The notes beneath the pieces are model-generated. The model was not told the DNA's origin, made no database searches, and was given only the letters and a program-made list of their open reading frames with translations. Shown one piece after another: positions 43,052 to 51,644 of a stretch of 64,000 nucleotides of DNA (positions are counted from its first letter, which is position 1; each line of letters opens with the position of its first letter). This DNA comes from JAVVWB01 sp036652335. GTDB lineage: Bacteria; Synergistota; Synergistia; Synergistales; Synergistaceae. The translations under genes and the position numbers were made by a program. Location: positions 87,821-151,820 of the forward strand of contig JAVVWB010000004.1 of the NCBI GenBank assembly GCA_036652335.1, read 5' to 3'.

Positions 43052-43735
43052 ATGGATTATTTTAAAACTATGTTTTTAAAAAAACTCTATCCAATCATAA
43101 AACATCTCATTTGGCCACGATACTGCCCAGTCTGTGGAATGATATCTAGTGATTGCTGCTGGGATTGTCTTGAGTCTTTGGTGGCAAATTTTCCTATTTT
43201 TTCTTTGGATAATAATTCTACATATTTCCCTGACGAAAAAGGTAACGAAACTCCATGTTTTGCATTTGCCGAACACCAAGGTGTTTCCAGAGAAATAATA
43301 CTCAAACTTAAGTATTCCGGACTTAAATCTGTAGGAATAAAAATGGGGAGAGCTATTGCTTTAAAAATCAGTCCATTGATGGCTGATATTATTCTTCCGA
43401 TGCCACTTCATTATTCAAGTAAAAGAGAGTACAACCAAGCGTGTCTTATTGCTGAAGGTATTTCAAGTGTTTACTCGATTCCCGTTCGTACAGATATTTT
43501 AGAATGGTCGTCTAATGCTACGGCTCAAACCTCTAGCACTGCAAGAGAGCGAAAATCATTGCCTCACAATTCACTACAAATAAAAAAAGACATAAACGGT
43601 ATGAAGGTAATACTTGTTGATGATGTTTATACAACAGGGACTACTTTGAGGATAGCTAAGCATAACATTGAAAAAGCTGGAGGAAAAGTAGTCTTTGCGT
43701 TTGTTTGGACAAGAAGGTTAAGAGGCCATTCATAA
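43052..43735 (+). CDS. ComF family phosphoribosyltransferase-like protein
   Basis: ComF homologues help DNA uptake in transformable bacteria. 227 residues: N-terminal zinc-ribbon-like cysteines (CPVCG and CCWDC), then a PRTase fold with PMPLHYSSKREYNQA and the PRPP-loop VILVDDVYTTGTTL near the C-terminus. The ATG at 43052 has no Shine-Dalgarno because a palindrome abuts it; ATG 43070 is an alternative. comM and dprA elsewhere in the window support a competence role. Confidence 0.88.
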   Translation: MDYFKTMFLKKLYPIIKHLIWPRYCPVCGMISSDCCWDCLESLVANFPIFSLDNNSTYFPDEKGNETPCFAFAEHQGVSREIILKLKYSGLKSVGIKMGRAIALKISPLMADIILPMPLHYSSKREYNQACLIAEGISSVYSIPVRTDILEWSSNATAQTSSTARERKSLPHNSLQIKKDINGMKVILVDDVYTTGTTLRIAKHNIEKAGGKVVFAFVWTRRLRGHS

Positions 43736-43757
43736 ATTTTTTATTAGGTGGTTTAAA

Positions 43758-44720
43758 ATGCGAAAATTTGCTTTGTTAACAAGTGGTGGAGATGCTCCTG
43801 GAATGAATGCAGCTATTCGTTCGGTAACTAGATCTTTGTTGTTTTATGAAAATGAAGTTATTGGCATTAGAAGAGGATATGAAGGGCTTTTGGATGAAGA
43901 CTTTCTACCTATGTCACGTAGTTCTGTAGGTGGTATCCTTTTGCATGGAGGAACGATACTTAAAACAGCCAGATCACCACAATTTATGTGTGAAGAAGGA
44001 ATAAACAAGGCCGTTGAAAATCTAAAGAAATATGATATAGATGGTTTAGTTGTTATAGGCGGGGATGGAACTTTCCGTGGTGCTGAAGAATTACATAATC
44101 GTGGGGTTTCTGTAATTGGTATCCCTGCCACAATCGACAATGATATTTTTGGAACAGATGCAACTATTGGTTTTGATACTGCTTGTAATACCGCATTAGA
44201 GTGTATTTCAAAATTGAGAGATACAGCTTCAAGTCACGAAAGAATGTTTATCGTCGAGGTTATGGGACGTGATTCTGGATTTTTAGCATTAGAAACTGGA
44301 GTTGCTTGTGGTGCAGAATATGTTGTTTTGCCTGAAAAAGATTTTAATATAAATGATTTGTGTGATAAGGTAAATATATCTAAATTAAAAGGCAAAACAC
44401 ATTCTATTGTAGTACTTGCAGAAGGGGCTATGTCTGCTAATGAGCTTAGAGATATTTTAAAAAAGAATAATTGTGTCTATACTCCCAAAGTAGTTGTTTT
44501 GGGGTATTTACAAAGGGGAGGGGTCCCCACATGTTTTGATACAGTCCTTGCTTCAAAGCTTGGTGTAAATGCTGTCACTTTACTTCTTGCTGATAAAAGT
44601 GGTCTCATGGTTGGAATTGATGGAGGAAAAGTCGTGAGTATGCCAATGGAATTAGCACGGAGTAATACTAAAAAATTGAATAAAGATATGTTAACTCTAA
44701 TAGATATTTTGAGTATATAG
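43758..44720 (+). CDS. pfkA: ATP-dependent 6-phosphofructokinase
   Basis: Phosphorylates fructose 6-phosphate in glycolysis. 320 residues: SGGDAPGMNAAIR, VIGGDGTFRGA (glycine after GGD, the ATP-type signature rather than PPi-type), IPATIDNDIFGTDATIGFDTA with the catalytic aspartate, and VMGRDSGFLAL. YLQRGGVPTCFD follows. The usual PGTIDND has alanine for the first glycine here. TTAGGTGG precedes the ATG. Confidence 0.95.
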   Translation: MRKFALLTSGGDAPGMNAAIRSVTRSLLFYENEVIGIRRGYEGLLDEDFLPMSRSSVGGILLHGGTILKTARSPQFMCEEGINKAVENLKKYDIDGLVVIGGDGTFRGAEELHNRGVSVIGIPATIDNDIFGTDATIGFDTACNTALECISKLRDTASSHERMFIVEVMGRDSGFLALETGVACGAEYVVLPEKDFNINDLCDKVNISKLKGKTHSIVVLAEGAMSANELRDILKKNNCVYTPKVVVLGYLQRGGVPTCFDTVLASKLGVNAVTLLLADKSGLMVGIDGGKVVSMPMELARSNTKKLNKDMLTLIDILSI

Positions 44721-44769
44721 TTTTGTATTTTGCTTAATCTATATAAATATAAAAATAATTGGTGAAAAA

Positions 44770-45225
44770 ATGTATATCTTAAAAAAAATTAAACATACAG
44801 AATTGATTGAAATTATAGGTGCCCTCTTACTTTTTTTTCTTATGCTTACAGCATGGGCCTTTAAATATGATATTTTTACTACGTCATTATCCATTGACAA
44901 GTCTTTAATATGTATAGAATTAGATGAGAATAGAAAACCATTAAAGATAACAGAAAATATACCACGTGGAACAAGACAAGTCTGCTTGTGGTTTAAATAT
45001 AATACATCAAGGACTCCACTAAATATAAAGATAACGTGGTCTTTGGACAACGAGGTGTTACTGTCAGAAATGCAAAAACTTGTGACACCTGAAGGAGTAA
45101 AGGCATTTTATCTTCTAAGAGAAGATGGCATGCCACTTGAAGATGGAAGATACAGTGTTACCATAAAAGATGGTTCTAAAATTATATCAAGTATACCGTT
45201 TAAAATAATTAAAACTGAAAATTAA
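44770..45225 (+). CDS. Membrane-anchored protein of unknown function
   Basis: 151 residues. One N-terminal hydrophobic helix (about 13-33, IGALLLFFLMLTAW) suggests an inner-membrane anchor with a beta-rich periplasmic domain ending in GRYSVTIKDGSKIISSIPF, which looks Ig-like or like a substrate-lid domain. The start codon has only a weak ribosome-binding site (TTGGTG). It precedes rho by 17 bases in the same direction. I do not recognise a family. Confidence 0.7.
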   Translation: MYILKKIKHTELIEIIGALLLFFLMLTAWAFKYDIFTTSLSIDKSLICIELDENRKPLKITENIPRGTRQVCLWFKYNTSRTPLNIKITWSLDNEVLLSEMQKLVTPEGVKAFYLLREDGMPLEDGRYSVTIKDGSKIISSIPFKIIKTEN

Positions 45226-45242
45226 TTTGGAGGTCTTTCACA

Positions 45243-46955
45243 TTGCCACTTAAAAAAAAGATAGAGAATGAACCACTTGAGACTACGGGTGAAATACAAA
45301 TAAATGAAGAAAAAAAGACAAGAAAACGAGTAAGCAAAAAGAATGATAAGGATGTACTTGCTGTAATAGATGAATTGCCAGTTGAACCTAAAATAACAAA
45401 AAAGCGTTCTTTAAAAAAGGATCAAGCAATAATAGCTCAAGATAAGCCATGTGATTCATTACCTAATACACTTGACACTGAAAATATTACCGTTAATCAA
45501 ATCCCGCAAGATTTATTAGAATTAGAGGTACAGAAGAATGACACCTCGTCAGAATTGACGAATTTACTTAATTCAAAAAATATAGACATCGCAGATCAAA
45601 CACAAGAAAAGGCCTCTGACGATATAAATTTAAGTGATATTGATTTAAAAAATGCACAAATAAATAATAAAAATAAAAAAAATAATTATCAAAAGCACAC
45701 AAGACCTAAATTAAGTTTTAATTTTCTTGCTGCCCAAACATTGGTTGATTTAAGACGTATAGCAAAAGAAATAGGGTTGCAAGCAGTAACAGCAACAAGA
45801 AAAGACGATTTGATTGTAGAAATTTTGAAGAAACAAGCTGAAATAATGGGATATAGATTTAATGGTGGAACATTGGAATGTATGCCTGATGGCTATGGTT
45901 TTCTTCGTCCTTCAGGGCTTCTGCCTAGTAGTCATGATATATATGTATCTGCTTCCCAAATCCGTAAATTTGGTCTAAGAAATGGCGATGTTGTCTGGGG
46001 GATTATAAGACCAGCTAAGGAACAGGAGCACTACGAAGCTTTATTGCGTGTTGAAAATGTTAATTTTACTAATCCAGAATCAGCTCGAGTTCGTCCTTCG
46101 TTTGAAAATTTGACTCCAATTTTCCCAGATGAGAAGTTAAAATTAGAGACAGAGAAACGTTTAATTTCAACAAGAATGGTAGATTTATTTGCTCCGATAG
46201 GAAAAGGACAAAGAGCTTTGATTGTGGCTCCTCCAAAAGTAGGAAAAACGACATTATTAAAGAATATTGCAAATGCAATTACAATGAATCATCCAGATGT
46301 TATTCTTATGGTATTGTTGATCGATGAAAGACCAGAAGAAGTTACTGATATGTCTAGATCAGTTGATGGTGAAGTTATAGCATCTACTTTTGATAGACCA
46401 GCTGAAGAGCATATGAGAGTAGCTAATTTAGCCTTAGAGAAAGCTAAAAGACTTGTTGAGGTTTCAAAAAATGTTGTCCTTTTATTAGATTCGATCACGC
46501 GTTTAGCTAGAGCTTCAAATTTAGTCGTTCCTCCTTCAGGAAGGACATTGTCTGGTGGGATGGACCCGTCTGCACTATATTTCCCAAAAAAGTTTTTTGG
46601 CGCAGCAAGGAACATTGAGAATGGTGGAAGCTTGACAATAATTGGGACATCATTAGTAGAAACTGGTAGTCGTATGGACGATGTAATATATGAAGAGTTT
46701 AAAGGTACCGGTAACATGGAAATACATCTTTCTAGAAAATTATCTGAGCTACGTATTTTCCCTGCAGTAGACATAATAAAATCAAGTACCAGAAAAGAAG
46801 AATTGTTAGTTTCAAATGAAGATTTACAAAGGATATGGTCATTACGTCGCAAAATATCAAATATTGATGAAGTTGAAGCTCTTAACTCTATAATTGCCAA
46901 ACTCAAAAATACCGAAGATAACAATGAATTTTTATCAACAATTAAGCTTTCATAG
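45243..46955 (+). CDS. rho: Transcription termination factor Rho
   Basis: Hexameric RNA helicase that ends transcription. 570 residues with a 160-residue charged, disordered-looking N-terminal extension (lysine- and asparagine-rich) before the Rho-N helical domain (LVDLRRIAKEIGL), the OB RNA-binding fold (GYGFLRPSG), Walker A APPKVGKTTL (about residue 330), the DERPEEVTDM loop and DSITRLARA. The extension is longer than in E. coli; insertions of this kind are known in several phyla. TTG start nine bases after TTGGAGG. A 9-base tandem (AGCTTTCAT twice) spans its stop. Confidence 0.95.
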   Translation: MPLKKKIENEPLETTGEIQINEEKKTRKRVSKKNDKDVLAVIDELPVEPKITKKRSLKKDQAIIAQDKPCDSLPNTLDTENITVNQIPQDLLELEVQKNDTSSELTNLLNSKNIDIADQTQEKASDDINLSDIDLKNAQINNKNKKNNYQKHTRPKLSFNFLAAQTLVDLRRIAKEIGLQAVTATRKDDLIVEILKKQAEIMGYRFNGGTLECMPDGYGFLRPSGLLPSSHDIYVSASQIRKFGLRNGDVVWGIIRPAKEQEHYEALLRVENVNFTNPESARVRPSFENLTPIFPDEKLKLETEKRLISTRMVDLFAPIGKGQRALIVAPPKVGKTTLLKNIANAITMNHPDVILMVLLIDERPEEVTDMSRSVDGEVIASTFDRPAEEHMRVANLALEKAKRLVEVSKNVVLLLDSITRLARASNLVVPPSGRTLSGGMDPSALYFPKKFFGAARNIENGGSLTIIGTSLVETGSRMDDVIYEEFKGTGNMEIHLSRKLSELRIFPAVDIIKSSTRKEELLVSNEDLQRIWSLRRKISNIDEVEALNSIIAKLKNTEDNNEFLSTIKLS

Positions 46956-46988
46956 CTTTCATAGCTTTAATGTTTTGGAGTGTAAAAA

Positions 46989-48356
46989 ATGTTTAAAAAT
47001 AGAATAGGCAAACATATACTGCTGATTGAAGTATTGTTAGTCATCCTAATTTCTTTCATTGTATTTATATCTTCTTTTGTAGCTGATAAAAATGGTGGAC
47101 ATTGGGCTCTTTCAAAAATAGAAGTAAAAAAGATGGCTGACCATAGTTCGTACGTAATGATTGATGTATCTAATATATTAATGCTTTCTTCAGTTGCAGA
47201 CGATGACGATTGTGATATTGTATCAATTTCAACAGGAATACTTCCGTCTATTGCAAACTTAACTCAAGAGGAATTAAAATTATACTCAGTATTATCTAAA
47301 CGAGATGGTCTAATAACAAGCACAGATAAAGATTATCTCGACGAAGATATACATTGGCAAGAATATGTTCTAGAAGAAAATGATACAATTGAATCTATTG
47401 CTGAACGCTTTGGTTTAAAACCGAATACTATAATAAATTCTAACTTACTTACAAAAAAAGAGAAACTTTTGCCAGGCGAAGTAATTTATGTCCCTGATAG
47501 CGATTTTTATGCTAATATAACAAGAAATTTTGTTCTCAAAATGCAGGAAAAAGAAAAAGAAGAGGATAGTAGAACAAAAGTTTTATCTGTCAAACGTCAT
47601 GTTATAAAACAAGGCGATTCTCTTTGGTCAATTGCGAATGAAAACAACCTAGATGTTGATACTATTGTAGGTTCAAATAATTTAAATGATATAAATGTGC
47701 TTAAACTTGGTACAGTACTAAGAATTCCTAATCAAGATGGTGTTTTTATAAAAATAACCAAAAGAGCTTCTCTTTCTAAGCTCGCTGATGTTTATGGTTC
47801 AAGTTTAAATTCAATCAAAGTTGCTAATAGAATAAATAACTTGTCAACAATAAGAGTTGGGCAGGAAATATTTTTCCCAGGTGGTAGAATTGTTGATGTC
47901 AGCACTCCAATAAAAACTAGATCTGCAATAGTTCGTAAAACAACGAAACATTTTTTTGTTGGTTCTTCGATACGTTTCGGATGGCCAACAGCTGGTAAAA
48001 TTTCAAGTAGCTTTGGTTGGCGTCGTAGTCCGTTTGGTGGAAGACGTAGGCGTTTTCACTCTGGATTGGATATTAGAGCACCAAGGGGACGTAGTATAGT
48101 TGCTGCATCATCCGGACGTGTTGTTCACTCTGGATGGATGGGTGGCTATGGCAAGACTGTTGTCGTACTTCATCCTTCAGGGGTATCTACATTATACGGA
48201 CATTGTAGTACTTTGCTTGTTAGACAGGGTGCAGTGGTAGGAAAAGGTCAACTAATTGCTAGAATAGGTAGTACTGGTAGGTCTACAGGAAATCATGTCC
48301 ATTTTGAGGTAAGAAAAAATGGTAGACCCGTTAATCCAATCGGTTATTTAAGATAG
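46989..48356 (+). CDS. LysM and M23 (LytM) peptidoglycan endopeptidase
   Basis: 455-residue envelope protein: N-terminal membrane anchor or signal (about 10-32), three LysM-like modules (near EENDTIESIAERFGLKPNTI, KQGDSLWSIANENNLDVDTI and RASLSKLADVYGSSLNSIK), then an arginine-rich linker and the M23 metallopeptidase domain with HSGLDIRAPRGRSIVAA (first zinc ligands, about 355) and HVHFEV (about 435). It should cut peptide crosslinks or activate amidases in the periplasm. TTGGAG precedes the ATG. Confidence 0.92.
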   Translation: MFKNRIGKHILLIEVLLVILISFIVFISSFVADKNGGHWALSKIEVKKMADHSSYVMIDVSNILMLSSVADDDDCDIVSISTGILPSIANLTQEELKLYSVLSKRDGLITSTDKDYLDEDIHWQEYVLEENDTIESIAERFGLKPNTIINSNLLTKKEKLLPGEVIYVPDSDFYANITRNFVLKMQEKEKEEDSRTKVLSVKRHVIKQGDSLWSIANENNLDVDTIVGSNNLNDINVLKLGTVLRIPNQDGVFIKITKRASLSKLADVYGSSLNSIKVANRINNLSTIRVGQEIFFPGGRIVDVSTPIKTRSAIVRKTTKHFFVGSSIRFGWPTAGKISSSFGWRRSPFGGRRRRFHSGLDIRAPRGRSIVAASSGRVVHSGWMGGYGKTVVVLHPSGVSTLYGHCSTLLVRQGAVVGKGQLIARIGSTGRSTGNHVHFEVRKNGRPVNPIGYLR

Positions 48357-48395
48357 TAAATATATATTTTTTAAACAATAAAAGGAGCGTTACCA

Positions 48396-49991
48396 ATGAC
48401 CAAATATGTATTTGTAACAGGCGGTGTTGTTTCATCATTAGGAAAGGGAATTACAGCTGCATCACTAGCATCCCTTCTTAAAAGAAGAGGATTAAATGTT
48501 AGCATAATTAAGCTAGACCCATATATAAATGTTGATGCTGGTGCAATGAGTCCATTCCAGCATGGAGAAGTTTTTGTTACGTGGGATGGTGCAGAAACAG
48601 ATTTAGATTTAGGTCATTATGAACGTTTCATTGACGAAGCAATATCTGCTGGTAATAGTTGTACAACTGGAAAGGTTTACTCTGCTGTTATTCAACGTGA
48701 ACGTGAAGGTGGCTACAATGGTGGAACTGTTCAAGTTATCCCCCATATCACAAATGAAATACAGGATAGAATCATAAGAGTTGGCGAAGACAAGGATATC
48801 GTAATTGCAGAAATAGGTGGAACAGTTGGTGACATTGAAGGGTTACCATACTTAGAAGCGATTAGACAGTTAACTGTTAGGGTGGGACGAGAGAATATCC
48901 TATATTGTCATGTAACTTTGGTTCCTTATATAGCTGCTTCAGGTGAACTAAAAACTAAGCCTACTCAGCACAGTGTGAATGAGTTAAGAAGAATAGGAAT
49001 ACAGCCAGATGTTATTGTTTGTCGTTCTCAGCATACTGTTGATGCAGATCTAAGAGAAAAAATAGGACTATTTTGTAGCGTGTCACCAGAGTGCGTAGTA
49101 GAGATGAAAGATTTAGATTCTATATATAAAGTTCCTGTTGTCTTACATAAACAAGGGTTCGATACCATGATATTGAAAAAACTTGGTATAACATGCAATA
49201 CAGAACCAGAAATGAGAGATTGGAATGATTTTATAAATAAAAGTGATAATCCCAGTGGTAGCGTAACAGTTGCCTTGGTTGGAAAATACACTGAAATAAA
49301 AGATGCATATTTGAGCGTGAATGAAGCTTTGGCACATGCTGGGTTTGCAAATGGTGTAAAGATTAATCTTTTGCCTGTTGCAGCTGAAGATATTGAAACG
49401 AAGTCTCCTGATGAGCTACTCTCATCAGTTGATGCGATATTGGTCCCCGGTGGTTTTGGTCAAAGAGGAGTAGAAGGAATGATTCTAGCTGCTAAATATG
49501 CAAGAGAGAATGACATCCCTTACCTAGGAATTTGCTTGGGAATGCAAGTTGTTGCAATTGAATTTGCACGGAATGTACTTTGTTTTTCTGATGCAAATAG
49601 TGCAGAATTTGATGAAAACACATCTTTGCCAGTTATACACTTAATGAACAATCAAAAGAAAATTACTGATTTGGGTGGAACATCTAGATTAGGTGAGTAT
49701 CCTTGTGAATTAACACCAAAATCGCAACTATTGAATGTTTATGGAGATAAACTAATAAAGGAAAGACATCGTCATCGTTTTGAGTTTAACAATGAATATA
49801 TAGACCTATTTGAAAAAAAGGGTATGATTGTAGGTGGCTTCTGTCCAATCGGTGGAGAAGTTGAGATTATTGAGAACCATAACTGCAAATGGATGATAGG
49901 GGTACAGTTCCATCCTGAATTTCTCTCTAGACCAGTGAGACCACATCCTTTATTTATTGATTTTATTTCTGCTGCTAAAAATAAAAAATAG
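48396..49991 (+). CDS. pyrG: CTP synthase
   Basis: Converts UTP to CTP with glutamine-derived ammonia. 531 residues: synthase domain GGVVSSLGKGITAASLA and HYERFID, QRERGGYNGGTVQVIPH-like substrate loop, and a C-terminal class I glutamine amidotransferase with LGICLGMQV (catalytic cysteine) and QFHPEF (His-Glu). AAAGGAGC precedes the ATG. Single gene, followed by an exported unknown. Confidence 0.96.
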   Translation: MTKYVFVTGGVVSSLGKGITAASLASLLKRRGLNVSIIKLDPYINVDAGAMSPFQHGEVFVTWDGAETDLDLGHYERFIDEAISAGNSCTTGKVYSAVIQREREGGYNGGTVQVIPHITNEIQDRIIRVGEDKDIVIAEIGGTVGDIEGLPYLEAIRQLTVRVGRENILYCHVTLVPYIAASGELKTKPTQHSVNELRRIGIQPDVIVCRSQHTVDADLREKIGLFCSVSPECVVEMKDLDSIYKVPVVLHKQGFDTMILKKLGITCNTEPEMRDWNDFINKSDNPSGSVTVALVGKYTEIKDAYLSVNEALAHAGFANGVKINLLPVAAEDIETKSPDELLSSVDAILVPGGFGQRGVEGMILAAKYARENDIPYLGICLGMQVVAIEFARNVLCFSDANSAEFDENTSLPVIHLMNNQKKITDLGGTSRLGEYPCELTPKSQLLNVYGDKLIKERHRHRFEFNNEYIDLFEKKGMIVGGFCPIGGEVEIIENHNCKWMIGVQFHPEFLSRPVRPHPLFIDFISAAKNKK

Positions 49992-50004
49992 GAGGTATTA
50001 TGTT

Positions 50005-51006
50005 ATGAAAAAATTTTTATTAGCTATAACAGTACTTGTATTTTTGTTTGGTTCGACTGCTTATGCAGAGGAGACAACTGACCAATATAAAGACACACCT
50101 GTATTTCAGACACTTGAACGTGTTGAGATAATTACATATGGTAATGTGCAAGGTGGAGGTTTGCTTCCTCGCTTGAATAAAGTTGAAAAAGATATCTTTG
50201 GTCGTTCGTTACCAGGAAGTTTAACTGAGAGACAAACGGCTATGCTTAACTTTCTTGAAAAGGGAACAGATACACAGCCATCACTACTTTTTAAAATATC
50301 TGTTGCTGAATGGGCTGTTGCTAAACAATCTTATCCCAATGAGTCTCTCATGAAAAGAATAGATACATTAGAATCCTTAATAGAAGGTGTTGTTCAAGGT
50401 GGCGCATATGCATCAAGGATAGAGCGTCTTCTTGTAAAAATTCTTCCTGATGGTGTCTCAACATCCAAAATGATGATGCCCGCATCTACAATTGTAAAAG
50501 CAAGTTTAACTAAAACCTTGACAGTTAGAAATGTTAAAGTGGACGACAAAGTTATACTAAAGTTAATAGATGATATAGTTTTAGATGATACTTTACTTGC
50601 ACCTAAAGGCAGTAGGGTACTAGCTCATATTACTAAGGTAAAGCCACCAAGAAGCTTTGGTAGATCTTCTGAAATAGAAATTAACTTTGATGACATTGAA
50701 GTCCTAACCCCCCAAACAGTAAAAATTGTTATGGGAGAAGCTGCAAAAAAGGCTATGGAGGCTGATTCTGCCGTCTATGGTGCAGCTGGAGCTAGTTTTG
50801 CTGGTGCAGTATTGTTAGGGCCAGTTGGACTTGCTGGAGGTTTCTTAGTTAGAGGAAATGACAAACAGCTTAAAGAAGGGACTTTGTTCTATCTTGAGAC
50901 TGTTACATCTGCTGACATAAAGGGATACAAGGTACCTAAACAGATATCACCAATGGTTACCTCAGGTGATATGGTTCATCCACAAGGTAGTTCACAAACT
51001 AACTAA
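50005..51006 (+). CDS. Exported protein of unknown function
   Basis: 333 residues with a clear signal peptide (MKKFLLAITVLVFLFGSTAYAEE). The N-terminal part has a repeated motif: LPRLNKVEKDIFGRSLPGSL and later SLMKRIDTLESLIEG, resembling the LExxLFG-type repeats of some envelope proteins. The middle is beta-rich (LLAPKGSRVLAHITKVKP resembles TrbI/VirB10-like beta domains) and a glycine/alanine-rich segment (AAGASFAGAVLLGPVGLAGG) near 260 could touch a membrane. GGAGGT precedes ATG 50005. It directly precedes lptC and lptD-like genes, so an outer-membrane role is plausible. Confidence 0.75.
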   Translation: MKKFLLAITVLVFLFGSTAYAEETTDQYKDTPVFQTLERVEIITYGNVQGGGLLPRLNKVEKDIFGRSLPGSLTERQTAMLNFLEKGTDTQPSLLFKISVAEWAVAKQSYPNESLMKRIDTLESLIEGVVQGGAYASRIERLLVKILPDGVSTSKMMMPASTIVKASLTKTLTVRNVKVDDKVILKLIDDIVLDDTLLAPKGSRVLAHITKVKPPRSFGRSSEIEINFDDIEVLTPQTVKIVMGEAAKKAMEADSAVYGAAGASFAGAVLLGPVGLAGGFLVRGNDKQLKEGTLFYLETVTSADIKGYKVPKQISPMVTSGDMVHPQGSSQTN

Positions 51007-51020
51007 CCTTAGTTATAAAT

Positions 51021-51566
51021 ATGATGTTAAAAGGACTCCTTTCTAAACACTATTATAAATATATATTATTCTTTCTTCTTGTTTTGTTTGTTTTCTACTT
51101 ATATAAAGATTTTAATTTAAGTATGAAAAAAATCGATATTGTACCTGATGTAGTTGTAAACAACATGAAAATGACTCGTTATATTGATGGTGACCGCTGG
51201 GACTTTAAATCGCCCAAGGTTGAACATAAAAATGGAGAAATGTTTGCTACATCACTTGATTTAACTATATCGACCAAAGATAACAAGAAAGTCTATGTGC
51301 TTGCCAATAATGCTATATATAATAAAGCAACTAGTAATTTGGAGTTAATGTTTTCTAAAACGAGATTAGAAGAACAGGATAAAACGTACTATCTGTCTGC
51401 AGACTATACTAACTATAATGACAATGAAAAGGTTTGGCGGTTTAAAGACAATTTATCCATAAGCACTAAGAATATTATTGCGACGTCAATGCTTGGAGAA
51501 TATAACATGATTTCAGGGATATGTATCCTCTCTAAAGATGCTGTTATTACCTGGGATAAAGAATAG
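51021..51566 (+). CDS. lptC: LPS export protein LptC family
   Basis: Bitopic periplasmic bridge component for LPS transport. 181 residues: one N-terminal helix (about 14-30), then an OstA-like jellyroll with VVNNMKMTRYIDGDRWDFKSPKVEHK, the LptC hallmark. Located just before an lptD-like gene. Start: ATG 51021 or 51024; no strong ribosome-binding site. Confidence 0.84.
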   Translation: MMLKGLLSKHYYKYILFFLLVLFVFYLYKDFNLSMKKIDIVPDVVVNNMKMTRYIDGDRWDFKSPKVEHKNGEMFATSLDLTISTKDNKKVYVLANNAIYNKATSNLELMFSKTRLEEQDKTYYLSADYTNYNDNEKVWRFKDNLSISTKNIIATSMLGEYNMISGICILSKDAVITWDKE

Positions 51567-51644
51567 TACTTATGCGAAATAAATTTGTATAGTTATAATA
51601 ATTGTGCAATATATTTAATGTTCTATGAACATGGAGGAATTAAG

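Noticed and set aside
46945..46968. AGCTTTCAT tandem repeat at the rho stop
   Set aside because: Only two and a half short units; probably simple slippage with no sign of function.
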